Assembly: GCA_963834425.1 (NCBI GenBank)
Contig: CAWIBR010000013.1
Location: forward strand, 310,001-374,000
Origin: CAVURS01 sp963834425
GTDB lineage: Bacteria > Actinomycetota > Actinomycetes > Actinomycetales > CAVURS01
Direction of reading: 5' to 3'
DNA length: 64,000 nucleotides
In this document: positions 36,109 to 45,686 of the stretch, piece after piece
Layout: each line of letters begins with the position of its first letter
How positions within the stretch are numbered: the first letter of the stretch is position 1
Program-made: the position numbers and the translations under genes
The notes under the pieces: generated by a model
The model's database searches: none
Seen by the model: the letters and a program-made list of their open reading frames with translations, nothing else
What the model was told of the DNA's origin: nothing

Positions 36109-38163
36109 TTCCGCGACGCCAGCCGTTGGCGGACCCGCCGGGCCAGAGGGCGCGCCGATGCGGGAACCATCGACACGAGCCGCCCCTGGAGGGCATCCAG
36201 TCGGTGCCAGCGGTGCCGTGCGCGAAGGCCTCGCCGGACGCGACACCAGGTCGGCCGGCACGCGCTTCGTCGGGCCCGAGCCGGCGGATGGCCAGTGCCC
36301 CCGCGCCGGAGCCCACGGCGTACGGCGCGTGCTGGGTGATCGTCACGGTGCCGAGCCGCAGCCGTTCGTCGAGCACTCCGCTAGCGGTCTCGACCCGCAG
36401 ATACACGTCGTGCCAGCCCTCGCCGAGGTTCGACAGGTCGAGGCGGGCCTGGCCGCGCTGGATGGGCGCGGAGGGCAGCGCAGGCTCGGGGAGGGCTCCG
36501 CCGCGTCTGCGGATCACGACCCTGGCTCCCGCGCGCGGGCACACCGGAGACGGACAGGGACAGGTGGCCGCCGAGCCAGGTCGCCGAGCTCACCTGGGCC
36601 CTCGTCGCCAGCGCGCTGCCGGTCGGTCCCGGCGCCGACCTTGATCGAGAGCTTGCCGTGCTTGGTCACGTAGGCCCGGACCGTCGGCAGGTCGGGGCGG
36701 CGTGACCGCCGCCGGTGGCCGACCGGCGTAGGGCAAGCCGCCGACATTGCCCTCGCCGAGGAAGTCGGCCCGGGCCTGGACGTCCCAGATGCCGTCCTCG
36801 AGACGCTGGTCGAAGATCCCGCTCGAGGGGTCGATCCGGGCCTGCACCCGTAGTCCGGGCACCCGAGCGCCGCTGCCGGTCGGCGGAGTCCTGTCGGGTC
36901 GTGGTGCACGGCAGGGGCCACTCGATGCCGCTCTGGCGGTGCCGCACGGTCAGCTCCACGCGACCCAGGTCCTCCTGGCGAAGCCGGCGGGCCTCGGCGC
37001 CACCGGCCTGGTCGACGGCTCGGTCGAGTTCGGCGCCCAGGCTCAGCTGCCAGTCTGCGCGTCGGCGTCCGCCGGCCGGCCGGATCGCCGGCGCGCCGCG
37101 CGAGCGCAGCGTGGCGGTGGCGCCCACGTGGAGCACCCCGTCGCGCCACCGGGCCTGGTCGGCGCGACGTCGATGTCGAGCTGCAGCCGGGCCGCTTGGA
37201 GCGCGTCGAAGAGCGCCTTGTCATCGGCCCGCAGCGCCTGCACCCGGACCCGGCGCATGACTCCTAGCCGGCCGTCCAGAGCTGGCCGGCGCGTGGGCCT
37301 GCATCATCGGTCCGACCGCCTCGACGATGGTCTGCTGGCGTTGCGCGGGACAGCTCGAGGTAGTCCGCCGGTGCGAAGCGCGAGAAGGCCTGGGCGATCG
37401 CGATGACGCGGGCCGAGTCCAGGAGCGGGCCCTCGCCCGCTGCCTGCGGCGAAGACGTCCAGGGCCTCGGCCGAAGTAGCCCCAGTACGATCGCCTGCGA
37501 GACCTCGCTGTCGGAGTTGTTGGACCCGTCCTTGCGGTGGATCCAGCGGTAGCACGGGTAGTCGGCGAGCACCGAGACGCGTTCGGGCACGGGGGAGGGC
37601 CTGCCCCATGAAGTTGTGGTCCTCCAGCCGCACCTTGCCCTCCGGGAAGCGCATCCCGTGCTCGAGCGACGAACTCGCGGCGAAAGAGCTTGTGCACGGT
37701 CGCGGCTGATCGCGAGGTGGTCCGCCACGGGGTCCGCGTCGGCCGATCGTGCGCCGGGCCAGCGGCCAGTACGGCGTCGGCCGGCCGGTCCGGACGACCT
37801 TGCCGTAGACGATGTCGGCGTCGTTGGCGCCGCCCGAGGTCGTACATCCGCTCCAGCGCCTCCGGGAAAGAACTCGTCGTCGTGGTCGCAGTAGAAGACG
37901 TACTCGCCGCGGGCCTGGTCGGTCCCGACGTTGCGCGGGCGGCCCGGCCAGCCCGAGTTCGGGATCGTGATCGACGCGCATGTTCGGGTGCTCGCTCGCA
38001 GCACCGCTGCAGTCGCGCGGGAGTGTCGTCGGTCGAGCCGTCATCGACGAAGATGACCTCCAGCTGCGCGGGCGGCAGGCTCTGTCCGGCCAGGCTGGCG
38101 ATCAGGCCCTCGATGTTGTCGCCCGGGTTGTAGACGGCGACGACGACCGTGACCTTGACTCAC
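36105..38163 (-). CDS. TarS/TarP-like wall-teichoic-acid glycosyltransferase (heavily frame-broken)
   Basis: About 686 residues. The N-terminal GT2 domain has VKVTVVVAVYNPGDNIEG, VIFVDDGSTDDTP, YVFYCDHDDEFFPGA with a DHDD metal site (about residue 93), VRLEDHNFMGQALP (about 184) and LADYPCYRWIHRKDGSNN, the same series seen in staphylococcal TarS, which adds GlcNAc to polyribitol phosphate. The remaining 380 residues are beta-rich (WDVQARADFLGEG, HLSLSVSGV, GWHDVYLRVETASG) and would match the TarS linker and trimerisation region. About ten indels scatter it over three frames. A GTG at 38163 overlaps the TagF-like stop; the end LARRVRQRLASRK overlaps the next start. Confidence 0.75.
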
Positions 38164-41100
38164 GCTCGATGTCGTGTCTCATCGGGCATCTGGCGTTCCC
38201 CTGCTCGTGCTGCCCACGCTGCCCGCGCCGACAGCATCTCATCCACGAGCCGGGAGGCGGCGTGGCCGTCGTCTCGTGGGCTGAACTTCGCGATGAAGTC
38301 GTCGTAGCGCGCGGCGTACTCGGCAGTCACGGCGTCGAGGTTCTGCAGCGCAGCGAACAGTTCCTTCTCGGTCGTAACGATCGGGCCCGGCAGTTCGTTC
38401 TCGTAGTCCAGGTAGAAGCCGCGCAGCTCGTCGCGGTAGGCGGCCAGATCGTAGGCATAGAAGATCATCGGCCGCCGCAGGCAGGCGAAGTCGAAGAAGA
38501 CAGATGAATAGTCGGTGACCAGTACGTCGCTGGCGACGAAGAGCTCCTGGATCTCGGAGTAGGCCGACACGTCCTTGATGTGGCCGGCGTGCTCGGGCGG
38601 AATGGTCACGGTGCCCACAGACGAGGCCGTGCCTGCGGATCAGGAAGACGACGTCGTCGCCGAGGGCCGCGCGCAGCGCGTCGAGGTCGAGGGCCAGCCG
38701 GAACGCGAACTGGCTGGCCGCCGTCGCCTGGTCGTCGCGGAAGGTCGGCGCGTAGAGCACCACCGTCTTGTCGGCCGGGATGCCCAGCCGGCGACGGACC
38801 GTCGCCGCCAGCTCGTCGCGGTCCTCGCGGAAGAAGATGTCGTTGCGCGGGTAGCCGACCTCGACCACCGGGCCGTCATAGCGAAAGGCGCTGCGCATCC
38901 GGTCGGTGGTCCAGGGGCTGGGGGAGGCCAGCAGGCTCCACTGCGCGGCCGCCTTGGTCACCCGGTCGCGGTAGCCGGAGTCGCGCCCGACGACGGAGTC
39001 CAGGTCGTGCAGCAAGCGCTTGAGCGGGGTGCCGTGCCAGGTCTGCAGGTAGACCCCGTCGGGGCGACGCTCGACGTAGTGGGGGAAGTTCTGGTTGTTG
39101 ACCCAGTAGCGCGCTCGGCCCAGATACCAGAAGTACGACGGCGAGAGTCGCGGCACGACCTTGGTGTGCTCGTCCCGCTGGAAGATCTTGCCGTTGTAGG
39201 CCCACACCTTGCGCAGCGGGAGCTCGCGGCGCAGCAGCTCCTCGTAGACGTAGCGCGGGCTGTCGGCGTACTGCCGTCCGACCCCGCTCTCGAACAGCAC
39301 CAGCGAGTCGTCGGCGGGCAGCCTGCGCAGCACGCGCAGCATGAACCGCATGGCCGGGAAGTACGCCGGGCTGCGTCGGAAGTAGCGCGCGCCGGCCGTC
39401 GGGATGTCGGTGGCCGCCATCCGGCGCAGCCAGTTGCTGCTGCTCCTGGCCCGCAGCGCGGCCTGGTAGATGCGCTCGGAGCTGCGGCGGTCGCGGTGGG
39501 CCAGGAACCGGTCGGCTCGGCGCTGGTACATCGGGTCCATCTGCAGGCCGTCGTCGACCGTCTGCTTCGATCCGGTCGATCAGGTCCTCGACCGTGAAGA
39601 CGATCGGGCCGGGCAGCTCGACGTCCAGGTCGAGGTGCGAGCCCCATCGACCCAGGAAGTGCTCCTGGTCGAACTGGTAGTAGAGGATCGGCCGGTGCAG
39701 GAAGCTGAAGTCGAAGCCGACGCTGGAGTAGTCGGTGACGAGCACCGCGCTCTCCTTCATCAGCTGCTGGACGTCGACCTCGCCCTGGCTGATGACCCGC
39801 ACCGGGACGTCGGAGAAGAGTGAGGTGAAGCGCTGCATGTTCGGGTGCAGGCAGAAGACGATCTCCAGGTCCTGCGCCCGGGCGAGCGCGTGCAGCCGTT
39901 CGTGGTGCAGGAGCTCGGTCCAGCGGGCGTGGTAGTCGGACTCCAGGTAGAGCTCGGCGTCGGTCAGCCAGTCCCGCCAGGTGGGCAGGATGAGCAGCTG
40001 CCGGCGCACTGCCGTGTCCGGCTCCAGGAGCGAGTCGAAGCGGGAGAGCCCGGTGACGACGACTTCGCCCGGTTCGTAGCCGAAGTCGCCGACGATGTAC
40101 TCGCGCTCGCGTTCGGAGCTGACGACGAAGAGGTCGGTCTCGAAGCCGCCCTGGTTCTTGCCGTAGTTGGGGACCATCCACTTGGTGCCCATGACGCCGT
40201 GCTGAAGGAAGATCTTGGTGGCCCGCACGGACCGGATGAAACGCTTGGTGCGCACCGGATAGAGGAAGTCCGGGTGGTGGCTGCTGAAGATCCGGTCGGC
40301 CACCAGCGTGGCCCGGATGTGACTCTTGGATCGGTAGGCGAGGACGTTGCCGAGGTCCTGCACGTTGCGCTGGTCAGGGGAGTCGGGTCGCAGGACGTAG
40401 TAGGCGTCGACCTCGGGATGGTTCGCTCGCAGATGCCGGAAGAACGCCAGCCCGGTGTCCTGCGCCTTGTAGGGCAGCTCGCCGACCAGCCAGAGCGGCC
40501 GCCGCCTCCGGCGCAGGAGGCGCAGGACGTGCCGGGTGCGAAGGGCCCGCGTCCAGATAGTCCATGGTGTCCGGCGCGAACAGGTTGAGCTGGAACGACG
40601 TGTGCTTGGCCTTGAACGTGTAGTAGGGCTGGAGCAGTGCGGCGTGCTCACCGCGCTGACCGCTGCCGGACTTGGTGCGGTAGCGCGTCCAGAACTTCGT
40701 CCGGCCGACGCGAACGTCGAATGGCTCCGCGTCCGCCTCCGGGCGCGATCGTCACCCAGGCGTCGAGGATGTCGTCATCGAGCCCAGGTAGATCAAGCAG
40801 CGGCGTCCAGTCGGCGTCCAGATCGAAGCGATACCAACGGTTTCCGTTGTCCTTGGCCGTCGCGAGCCCGTCGAAGACCACGGGTAGCGGCTGCTCCCAG
40901 AGCAGCCCGGTGTTGCGCCCCTTGAACAGGAGTGTGGCCGAGGTGATGTCCGAGTGGTACGACGGTGATCCGCCCGCGCAGCCGGAGCCGGCCACGCGTC
41001 GTCGCCAGCCGCGTGACGTAGATGTCGCCGATCGGCTCCACCTCCTGGTCGACGGCGAGCCCCAGATGCCCCGTGCGGGTCGGGTGCGCGGTCAGCCGAT

Positions 41101-41605
41101 GGTCGTCATCGGTGCGCACGGTGGCGACGGCGATCCGGGTCCGCCGGAAGCCGCCGACCCGCAGCCGGTAGAGGCCGTCCCTGCCGGCGGTGGGCTTGCG
41201 GACCACCGTGAGCGCGACCTCGGTCTCGGTCTCGAGCCGCCGGACCTCCTCGATCGGCACCGTCGCATCGACGTACAGCTGCAGGAGGTCGCCGTCGGGT
41301 CCGGCGAGGCGGACGGCCGCGGCGAGGTCCAGGCAGGCACCGGTAGGAACCGGGTCGCCCGGTCGGCTCGAGCCGCCCGAGCTCGGCCCAGGCGTCGGCC
41401 TGCCTCGGCGTACCCCCAGATCGCCTCGCAGCGCACGTCGGCCCGGAAGGTCAGGTCGAGCAGGATCCGGCCGTCGTCCGGGGTGACCTCGAGCAGCAGA
41501 CCCAGGGTGCGGCTGGTGCGGCTGCTCGCGGCCCCGGGAGCGTCGCGGTGCCGGTGAGGGAGCGCAGCCGGGCGATCGGGTTGCGAGGCAGCTCATCTCG
41601 GCCAT
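38160..41605 (-). CDS. Double-domain TagF-like CDP-polyol:polyol-phosphate transferase
   Basis: About 1,148 residues that build or prime a polyol-phosphate polymer from CDP-polyol. There are two full Glyphos_transf GT-B units. Unit 1 has IFLQHGVMGTKW (about residue 467), CLHPNMQRF and LVTDYSSVGFDF (about 625). Unit 2 has YLQTWHGTPLKRLLHD (about 857), IRRHGLV and LVTDYSSVFFDFA (about 1031). The first 330 residues are beta-rich (LGLLLEVTPDDGRILLDL, GDLLQLYVDATVPIEEV, RWYRFDLDADWTPLLDL). Breaks near 41597, 41540, 41400, 41350, 40985, 40740, 40545, 39570 and 38620. I placed the start at the ATG 41605, three bases past the Stealth stop, because DELPRNPIARLRSL then reads from it after one missing base. 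Confidence 0.8.
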
Positions 41606-41607
41606 CG

Positions 41608-43149
41608 TCAGTCCCGGGAGTCTCGTACGAGCTCGGCAGCGGGAAGTAGCGCTCGAGGAAGGTCGCGACCAGCTGCTCGGCGTCGTGCCAGTCCCGGGTC
41701 TCGGCGCCGACGTCGTTGAGGCAGAACATGTCGACGTCCCGAGAGCGCGCGAGGCGAGCCAGCTTGATCGGGGCCCGGCGCTCGTGGATGTCGCAGTAGA
41801 GATAGGCCAGCCGGCCGGGCACGGCCCGCCCGGTCGCGAAGCCGAAGTAGTGGGAGAGCGAGGCCGCCGCCGAGACGTCGCTCGGGTGCCGGAAGGCCGA
41901 GCGCGACGGTCGTGGCCAGCTCGGCCGGGAACCGCGCCTCGAGGTCGGTCATCGTCGCGCGCGACTGCGGATGGGCGACGTGCTGGAACTTCGCGGTGAC
42001 GGTGCGGTCGAAGGCCTTCTCGATCAGGTCCCGGCTCACCTTGGCGGCGGCGTCGACCGGCCGGTCGCTCTCGGCGACCGGCGAGAGGTCGATGGTGGAG
42101 TCGGTCAGGAAGAACTTCGGCGTGCCGTTGCCGAGGAAGAACTGCTCGGGCGCGACCGGGCGTCCGAAGAAGACGTCGTCGTTGAGGTAGAGGTACTGCT
42201 CGGCCAGCCCGTCGATGTGGTGCAGGCGCGCTTCGATGGCGTGCGAGTTGAAGGTCGGCAGTCCGGACCCGTCGGCCGGGAAGATGTCGGCGTGCTCGAC
42301 CACGGTCAGGCCGGGATGGTCGCGCCGCAGCCAGCTCGGCACCTGGCCGTTGGTCACCAGGTAGACGTGCCGCACCCACCCGGCGTACATCTCCAGCGAG
42401 CGCAGCGAGTAGCGCAGCTCCTCGCGGGAAGCGAACCGAGATGCGTTGGCGGACAACGGATGCCGGTCCTGGCCAGCGCTCGCCAGGGCCTCCTCTTTGG
42501 CGGCCAGCCAGCGCCGGTCGCTGCCGTCGACCCAGGTGTAGACCGCGTCCACCGGCGTGTGCACGTCCAGGGCGTGAGCTCGGGCCAGACCGTCGTACGT
42601 CGTGACCTGTACGCCGTGCACCTCGGCCTCGACCGGTTGTCGCTGGCTCGGCGTGAGATGGCTCGTCCACCGGTTGGTCCGCGGTGCGAGAGCCGTCCCG
42701 GCGGGGTGCTCGCCGGCCTGCGTCGTCAGCGGCCAGAACTCGATGTCGCAGCCGAGCTGCTCGCCGCCGAGCACGGTCGTCCCGTGGCCCACGATCCGGG
42801 CGACGCGCAGCACGCGGGCCGACACGTCCCTCAGCTGGGGCGGGTCGCTCGCCTGATCGGTGGCCACCGCGAGGGCGTGCCGGGCGGCCGGCTCGTGGTC
42901 GGCCGTGACGACGACGACCGAACGCCGCAGGGTCGGTGCGTCCAGCACGGCGTAGGGCACCCCGTGCTCCGACAGCGCAGCCGTGGTGAAGGCCAGGTTG
43001 TCCTTGACCGTCGCCAGAGCCGAGAAGCGCTCGACCTGGGTCACCGTGGGTGGCCGCCGGAGGCGTCGCCACGAGAGTCGGTCAGCAGCCAGGACGAGGC
43101 TCGGTGGGGTCCGTCGGCCCACGGCTGCACGCAGCCCGTGTGCACCCAT
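41608..43149 (-). CDS. Stealth-family (CpsY/SacB-like) sugar-phosphate transferase (frame-broken 3' end)
   Basis: A protein of about 513 residues. The four Stealth regions are present: VDAVYTWVDGSDRRW (CR1, about residue 200), REELRYSLRSLEMYAGWVRH (CR2), QYLYLNDDVFFGRPVAPEQF (CR3) and, in another frame, VDMFCLNDVGAETRDW with LERYFPLPSSYE (CR4). Such enzymes move a hexose-1-phosphate from a nucleotide to a growing capsule, making phosphodiester links. The first 190 residues are an actinobacterial extension. Breaks near 41890 and 41630. The ATG at 43149 has AGGAG eight bases upstream. It leads the teichoic-acid-like operon. Confidence 0.88.
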   Translation of the reverse strand: MGAHGLRAAVGRRTPPSLVLAADRLSWRRLRRPPTVTQVERFSALATVKDNLAFTTAALSEHGVPYAVLDAPTLRRSVVVVTADHEPAARHALAVATDQASDPPQLRDVSARVLRVARIVGHGTTVLGGEQLGCDIEFWPLTTQAGEHPAGTALAPRTNRWTSHLTPSQRQPVEAEVHGVQVTTYDGLARAHALDVHTPVDAVYTWVDGSDRRWLAAKEEALASAGQDRHPLSANASRFASREELRYSLRSLEMYAGWVRHVYLVTNGQVPSWLRRDHPGLTVVEHADIFPADGSGLPTFNSHAIEARLHHIDGLAEQYLYLNDDVFFGRPVAPEQFFLGNGTPKFFLTDSTIDLSPVAESDRPVDAAAKVSRDLIEKAFDRTVTAKFQHVAHPQSRATMTDLEARFPAELATTVALGLPAPERRLGGGLALPLLRLRDRAGRARPAGLSLLRHPRAPGPDQAGSPRALSGRRHVLPQRRRRRDPGLARRRAAGRDLPRALLPAAELVRDSRD

Positions 43150-43188
43150 CGAGAAAGCTCCTGTTCACTCCTGCCACGCTGAGCCTGC

Positions 43189-43194
43189 AGGCTA
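43189..43194 (-). promoter_or_regulatory. -10 TAGCCT of the Stealth/TagF/TarS/IspD operon
   Basis: TAGCCT on the minus strand has CTGACC about 16 bases further upstream as a possible -35. Transcription would start near 43182, giving a leader of about 33 bases that contains the AGGAG site of the Stealth gene. The surrounding word CAGGCTATCCG (43188-43198, plus-strand reading) recurs exactly before the next gene. Confidence 0.5.
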
Positions 43195-43228
43195 TCCGAG
43201 CGAGGCGCAGGTCAGCGTCCGCAGCGGG

Positions 43229-43960
43229 TCAGCCGAGCTGCTCGCTCCAGGCCGCATTGGCCCGGGTCAGGTCCTCTTCGAAGTCGACCTCGACCGCGAA
43301 CAGGTCGGAGATGTCGACCGGGGTGACCTGCATCCCGTCCTGCTCGATGGCGAGCTCGATCCCGCGCTCGAAGTAGTCCTGCTCCTCACATTCGGCCAGT
43401 CGCCGGATCAGCGTCGCCTTGTCGTGTCCGGCGACGAAGTTGATGCCGACGGCCTCACCGAGGGCGCCGCTCACCTGCTTGGACAGCTCGCGCACGAACC
43501 CCTCGGCGTCGACGGTGTACTTCACCTCTTCCTCGGCGACCGCCGCGGTGTTGACGGCGATGACCGACCGGTCGGCGGCGATGTACTCGCCCAGCCGATG
43601 CAGCACCTCCGGGTCGAAGACGACGTCGCCGTTCATCCACAGCACCCCACCGTCGTGGGCCGCTCGCAGCGCCTTGAGCAGGCTCCGGTTGGTGTTGGTC
43701 TGGTCGTAGTTCTCGTTGTAGACGAAGACCGCGTCCGGCGCGGCCTCCATGACGAGCTCCAGCTTGAAGCCCACCACGATCGTGACCCGGGCCGCCGGCC
43801 CGAACGCCTGGTCGACGTTCGCCAGCTGCTGGGCCAGGATGCTCCGGCCGTCGGCCAGCCGGGTCAGGGGCTTGGGAAAGGGCCGGCCCAGGCGGGTGCC
43901 CATGCCCGCCGCCAGGATCGTCACCTGCACCGGCGGGTGCACCGGGGCCTGATCGTCCAC
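43229..43960 (-). CDS. LicC-like (phosphocholine/polyol) nucleotidyltransferase
   Basis: A 243-residue NTP transferase. VTILAAGMGTRLGRPFPKPL is the nucleotide-binding signature; YNENYDQTNTNRSLLKALRA and LWMNGDVVFDPEVL carry the metal-binding Asp and are typical of the phosphocholine cytidylyltransferase (LicC) group; DYFERGIELAIEQDG and SDLFAVEVDFEEDLTRAN close it. LicC makes CDP-choline; close relatives make CDP-glycerol or other CDP-alcohols, which would fit the CDP-alcohol transferases encoded 2 kb away. GTG start with GAGGG just upstream. It has its own TAGCCT promoter box. Confidence 0.85.
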   Translation of the reverse strand: MDDQAPVHPPVQVTILAAGMGTRLGRPFPKPLTRLADGRSILAQQLANVDQAFGPAARVTIVVGFKLELVMEAAPDAVFVYNENYDQTNTNRSLLKALRAAHDGGVLWMNGDVVFDPEVLHRLGEYIAADRSVIAVNTAAVAEEEVKYTVDAEGFVRELSKQVSGALGEAVGINFVAGHDKATLIRRLAECEEQDYFERGIELAIEQDGMQVTPVDISDLFAVEVDFEEDLTRANAAWSEQLG

Positions 43961-44005
43961 TCGTCCCTCACCTCGCGTGTGTCGTACGTCTCGTAGTGGG
44001 GCGTC

Positions 44006-44011
44006 AGGCTA
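44006..44011 (-). promoter_or_regulatory. -10 TAGCCT of the LicC-like gene
   Basis: The 11-base word CAGGCTATCCG (44005-44015) is identical to the one before the Stealth gene. Transcription from it would give a leader of about 39 bases. No good -35 is visible. Confidence 0.45.
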
Positions 44012-44053
44012 TCCGGGCTGCGCGCCGGACTCGGGGATCCGTCCGCACCGTGA

Positions 44054-44059
44054 TAACTT
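44054..44059 (+). promoter_or_regulatory. Possible -10 TAACTT for the ABC exporter operon
   Basis: TAACTT in the divergent gap (43961-44131) is the best -10 match on the plus strand. It would give a leader of about 65 bases containing the GAGGAG site before the ATG at 44132. Confidence 0.35.
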
Positions 44060-44131
44060 CCGCCGGGCGGCCCGAACTGAGTTCCCGGGGGACGTCGGGC
44101 CCACAGCATGCCGTTGAGGAGTGCGCAGACA

Positions 44132-44923
44132 ATGCTTTTGGTGCGTCGCACCCGCGCTGTGGTCGCCTATCGGCGGATCCTGTGGCTGCTGATCGTCCGT
44201 GACCTGAAGGTCCGGTATGCCGGGTCCTTCCTCGGCTATCTCTGGACCATCCTCGACCCGCTCCTGATGACCGGCGTCTACTGGTTCGTCTTCACCCAGG
44301 TCTTCCACCGCAACAAGCCGGGCGAGCAGCCGTACATCGTCTTCCTGATCCTCGGCCTGCTCGGCTGGCAGTGGTTCACGGCGACCGTGACGGACACCAC
44401 CAAGGCGCTGGTCTCGGACAGCCAGCTGGTGCGGTCGACCAACATCCCCCGCGAGATCTGGGTCCTGAAGACGGTCGGGTCCAAGGGCGTGGAGTACCTG
44501 TTCTCGTTGCCCGTGCTGGCCTTCTTCATGCTGATCTACGGCACGCCGCCGTCGCGCTACATCGTTCTCTACCCGGTCGCGATCGTGACCGAGGCCGTCC
44601 TGCTGACCGGCATCGGGCTGATCCTGGCGTCGGTCACCGTCCTGGTGCGCGACCTGCAGCGCGTCGTGCGGATCGTGCTGCGCGTGATGTTCTACCTGAC
44701 GCCGATCGTCTACAGCCTGCGCAGCCTGCCGCCCAACCTGCGCCGGATCTTCGCCCTCAACCCCCTGACCGGCATCATCGAGTCCTACCGCGCACTGGTC
44801 TTCCCCAAGGAGTTCGCCGGCTGGCACGTCGTCGGAGCGTCGGTGGCCATCAGCTTCTTCCTGCTCGGAGCGGGCATCCTGGTGTTCAACCGGCTCGAGA
44901 GCCTTGTCCTGAAGGAGATCTGA
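44132..44923 (+). CDS. TagG-like polysaccharide ABC transporter permease
   Basis: A 263-residue ABC-2 permease with six membrane helices, of the TagG/RfbA/Wzm type that exports lipid-linked teichoic acid or O-antigen. Landmarks are LLIVRDLKVRYAGSFLGYLW in the amphipathic N-terminus, LVRSTNIPREIWVLKTVGSK and FYLTPIVYSL with NPLTGIIESYRALVF near the end. The ATG at 44132 has GAGGAG about ten bases before it; an ATG at 44108 lies upstream of that site and is less likely. It is followed at once by its ATPase (TGA then GTG). Confidence 0.92.
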   Translation: MLLVRRTRAVVAYRRILWLLIVRDLKVRYAGSFLGYLWTILDPLLMTGVYWFVFTQVFHRNKPGEQPYIVFLILGLLGWQWFTATVTDTTKALVSDSQLVRSTNIPREIWVLKTVGSKGVEYLFSLPVLAFFMLIYGTPPSRYIVLYPVAIVTEAVLLTGIGLILASVTVLVRDLQRVVRIVLRVMFYLTPIVYSLRSLPPNLRRIFALNPLTGIIESYRALVFPKEFAGWHVVGASVAISFFLLGAGILVFNRLESLVLKEI

Positions 44924-45667
44924 GTGTCTGCCCTGATCGAAGTGCGGGACCTCGGCATCGAGTTCCAGCGCAACCGCCGCCGCCGCATCTCGGCCCGCGA
45001 GCTGCTCTTCAAAGGGCACAACAGTGCGCCCAAGGGCAGCTTCTGGGCCCTGCGGCACATCGACTTCGAGGTCGGCGAGGGCGAAGCGGTGGGACTGGTC
45101 GGCGCCAACGGCTGCGGCAAGAGCACGCTGCTCAAGATGATCGCCGGCGTGCTGATCCCGGACGAGGGGAGCGCCGAGGTCCGCGCCGGCGTCGCGCCGC
45201 TCATCGAGCTCAAGGGCGGTTTCGTCGGCGACCTGACAGCGCGCGACAACATCTGGCTGACCGCCGGATTGCACGGCCTGTCGAAGCAGACGATCCAGGA
45301 TCGCTTCGATGAGATCGTCGAGTTCGCCGAGATCGGCGACTTCCTGGACACGCCGTTCCGGCACTTCTCCAGTGGCATGCAGGTGCGGCTGGGCTTCTCG
45401 GTCGTGACCACGCTCGACGAGCCGATCATCCTGGTCGACGAGGTGCTCGCCGTGGGGGACAAGCGGTTTCGCGAGAAGTGCTACAACCGGATGGACGAGA
45501 TCGTCAGCAACGGCCGGACCCTGTTCCTCGTCTCTCACAGCGAGAACGACCTCCTGCGGTTCTGCCAGCGCGGCATCTACATCCGTCAGGGCGAGATGAT
45601 CACCGACGGCCCGATCGAGGACACGATCGCCGCCTACAACGTCGACATCGGCCGCAAGACGCCGTGA
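44924..45667 (+). CDS. TagH-like polysaccharide ABC transporter ATPase
   Basis: A 247-residue ATPase that powers the permease just before it. Walker A is GANGCGKSTLL, the Q loop region is LIELKGGFVGDLTARDNIW, the ABC signature is FSSGMQVRLGFSV, Walker B is PIILVDEVLAVGDKRF and the switch His is in FLVSHSEN. The region FWALRHIDFEVGEGEAVGLV and the position of the signature are those of TagH/RfbB (Wzt). It lacks the extra C-terminal carbohydrate-binding domain of some Wzt proteins. GTG start. Confidence 0.95.
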   Translation: MSALIEVRDLGIEFQRNRRRRISARELLFKGHNSAPKGSFWALRHIDFEVGEGEAVGLVGANGCGKSTLLKMIAGVLIPDEGSAEVRAGVAPLIELKGGFVGDLTARDNIWLTAGLHGLSKQTIQDRFDEIVEFAEIGDFLDTPFRHFSSGMQVRLGFSVVTTLDEPIILVDEVLAVGDKRFREKCYNRMDEIVSNGRTLFLVSHSENDLLRFCQRGIYIRQGEMITDGPIEDTIAAYNVDIGRKTP

Positions 45668-45686
45668 GCGGTGGCGGCCCACGGCC

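Noticed and set aside
44108..44131. ATG at 44108 as the start of the TagG-like permease
   Set aside because: The GAGGAG ribosome-binding site lies between it and the ATG at 44132, so it can only serve the latter.
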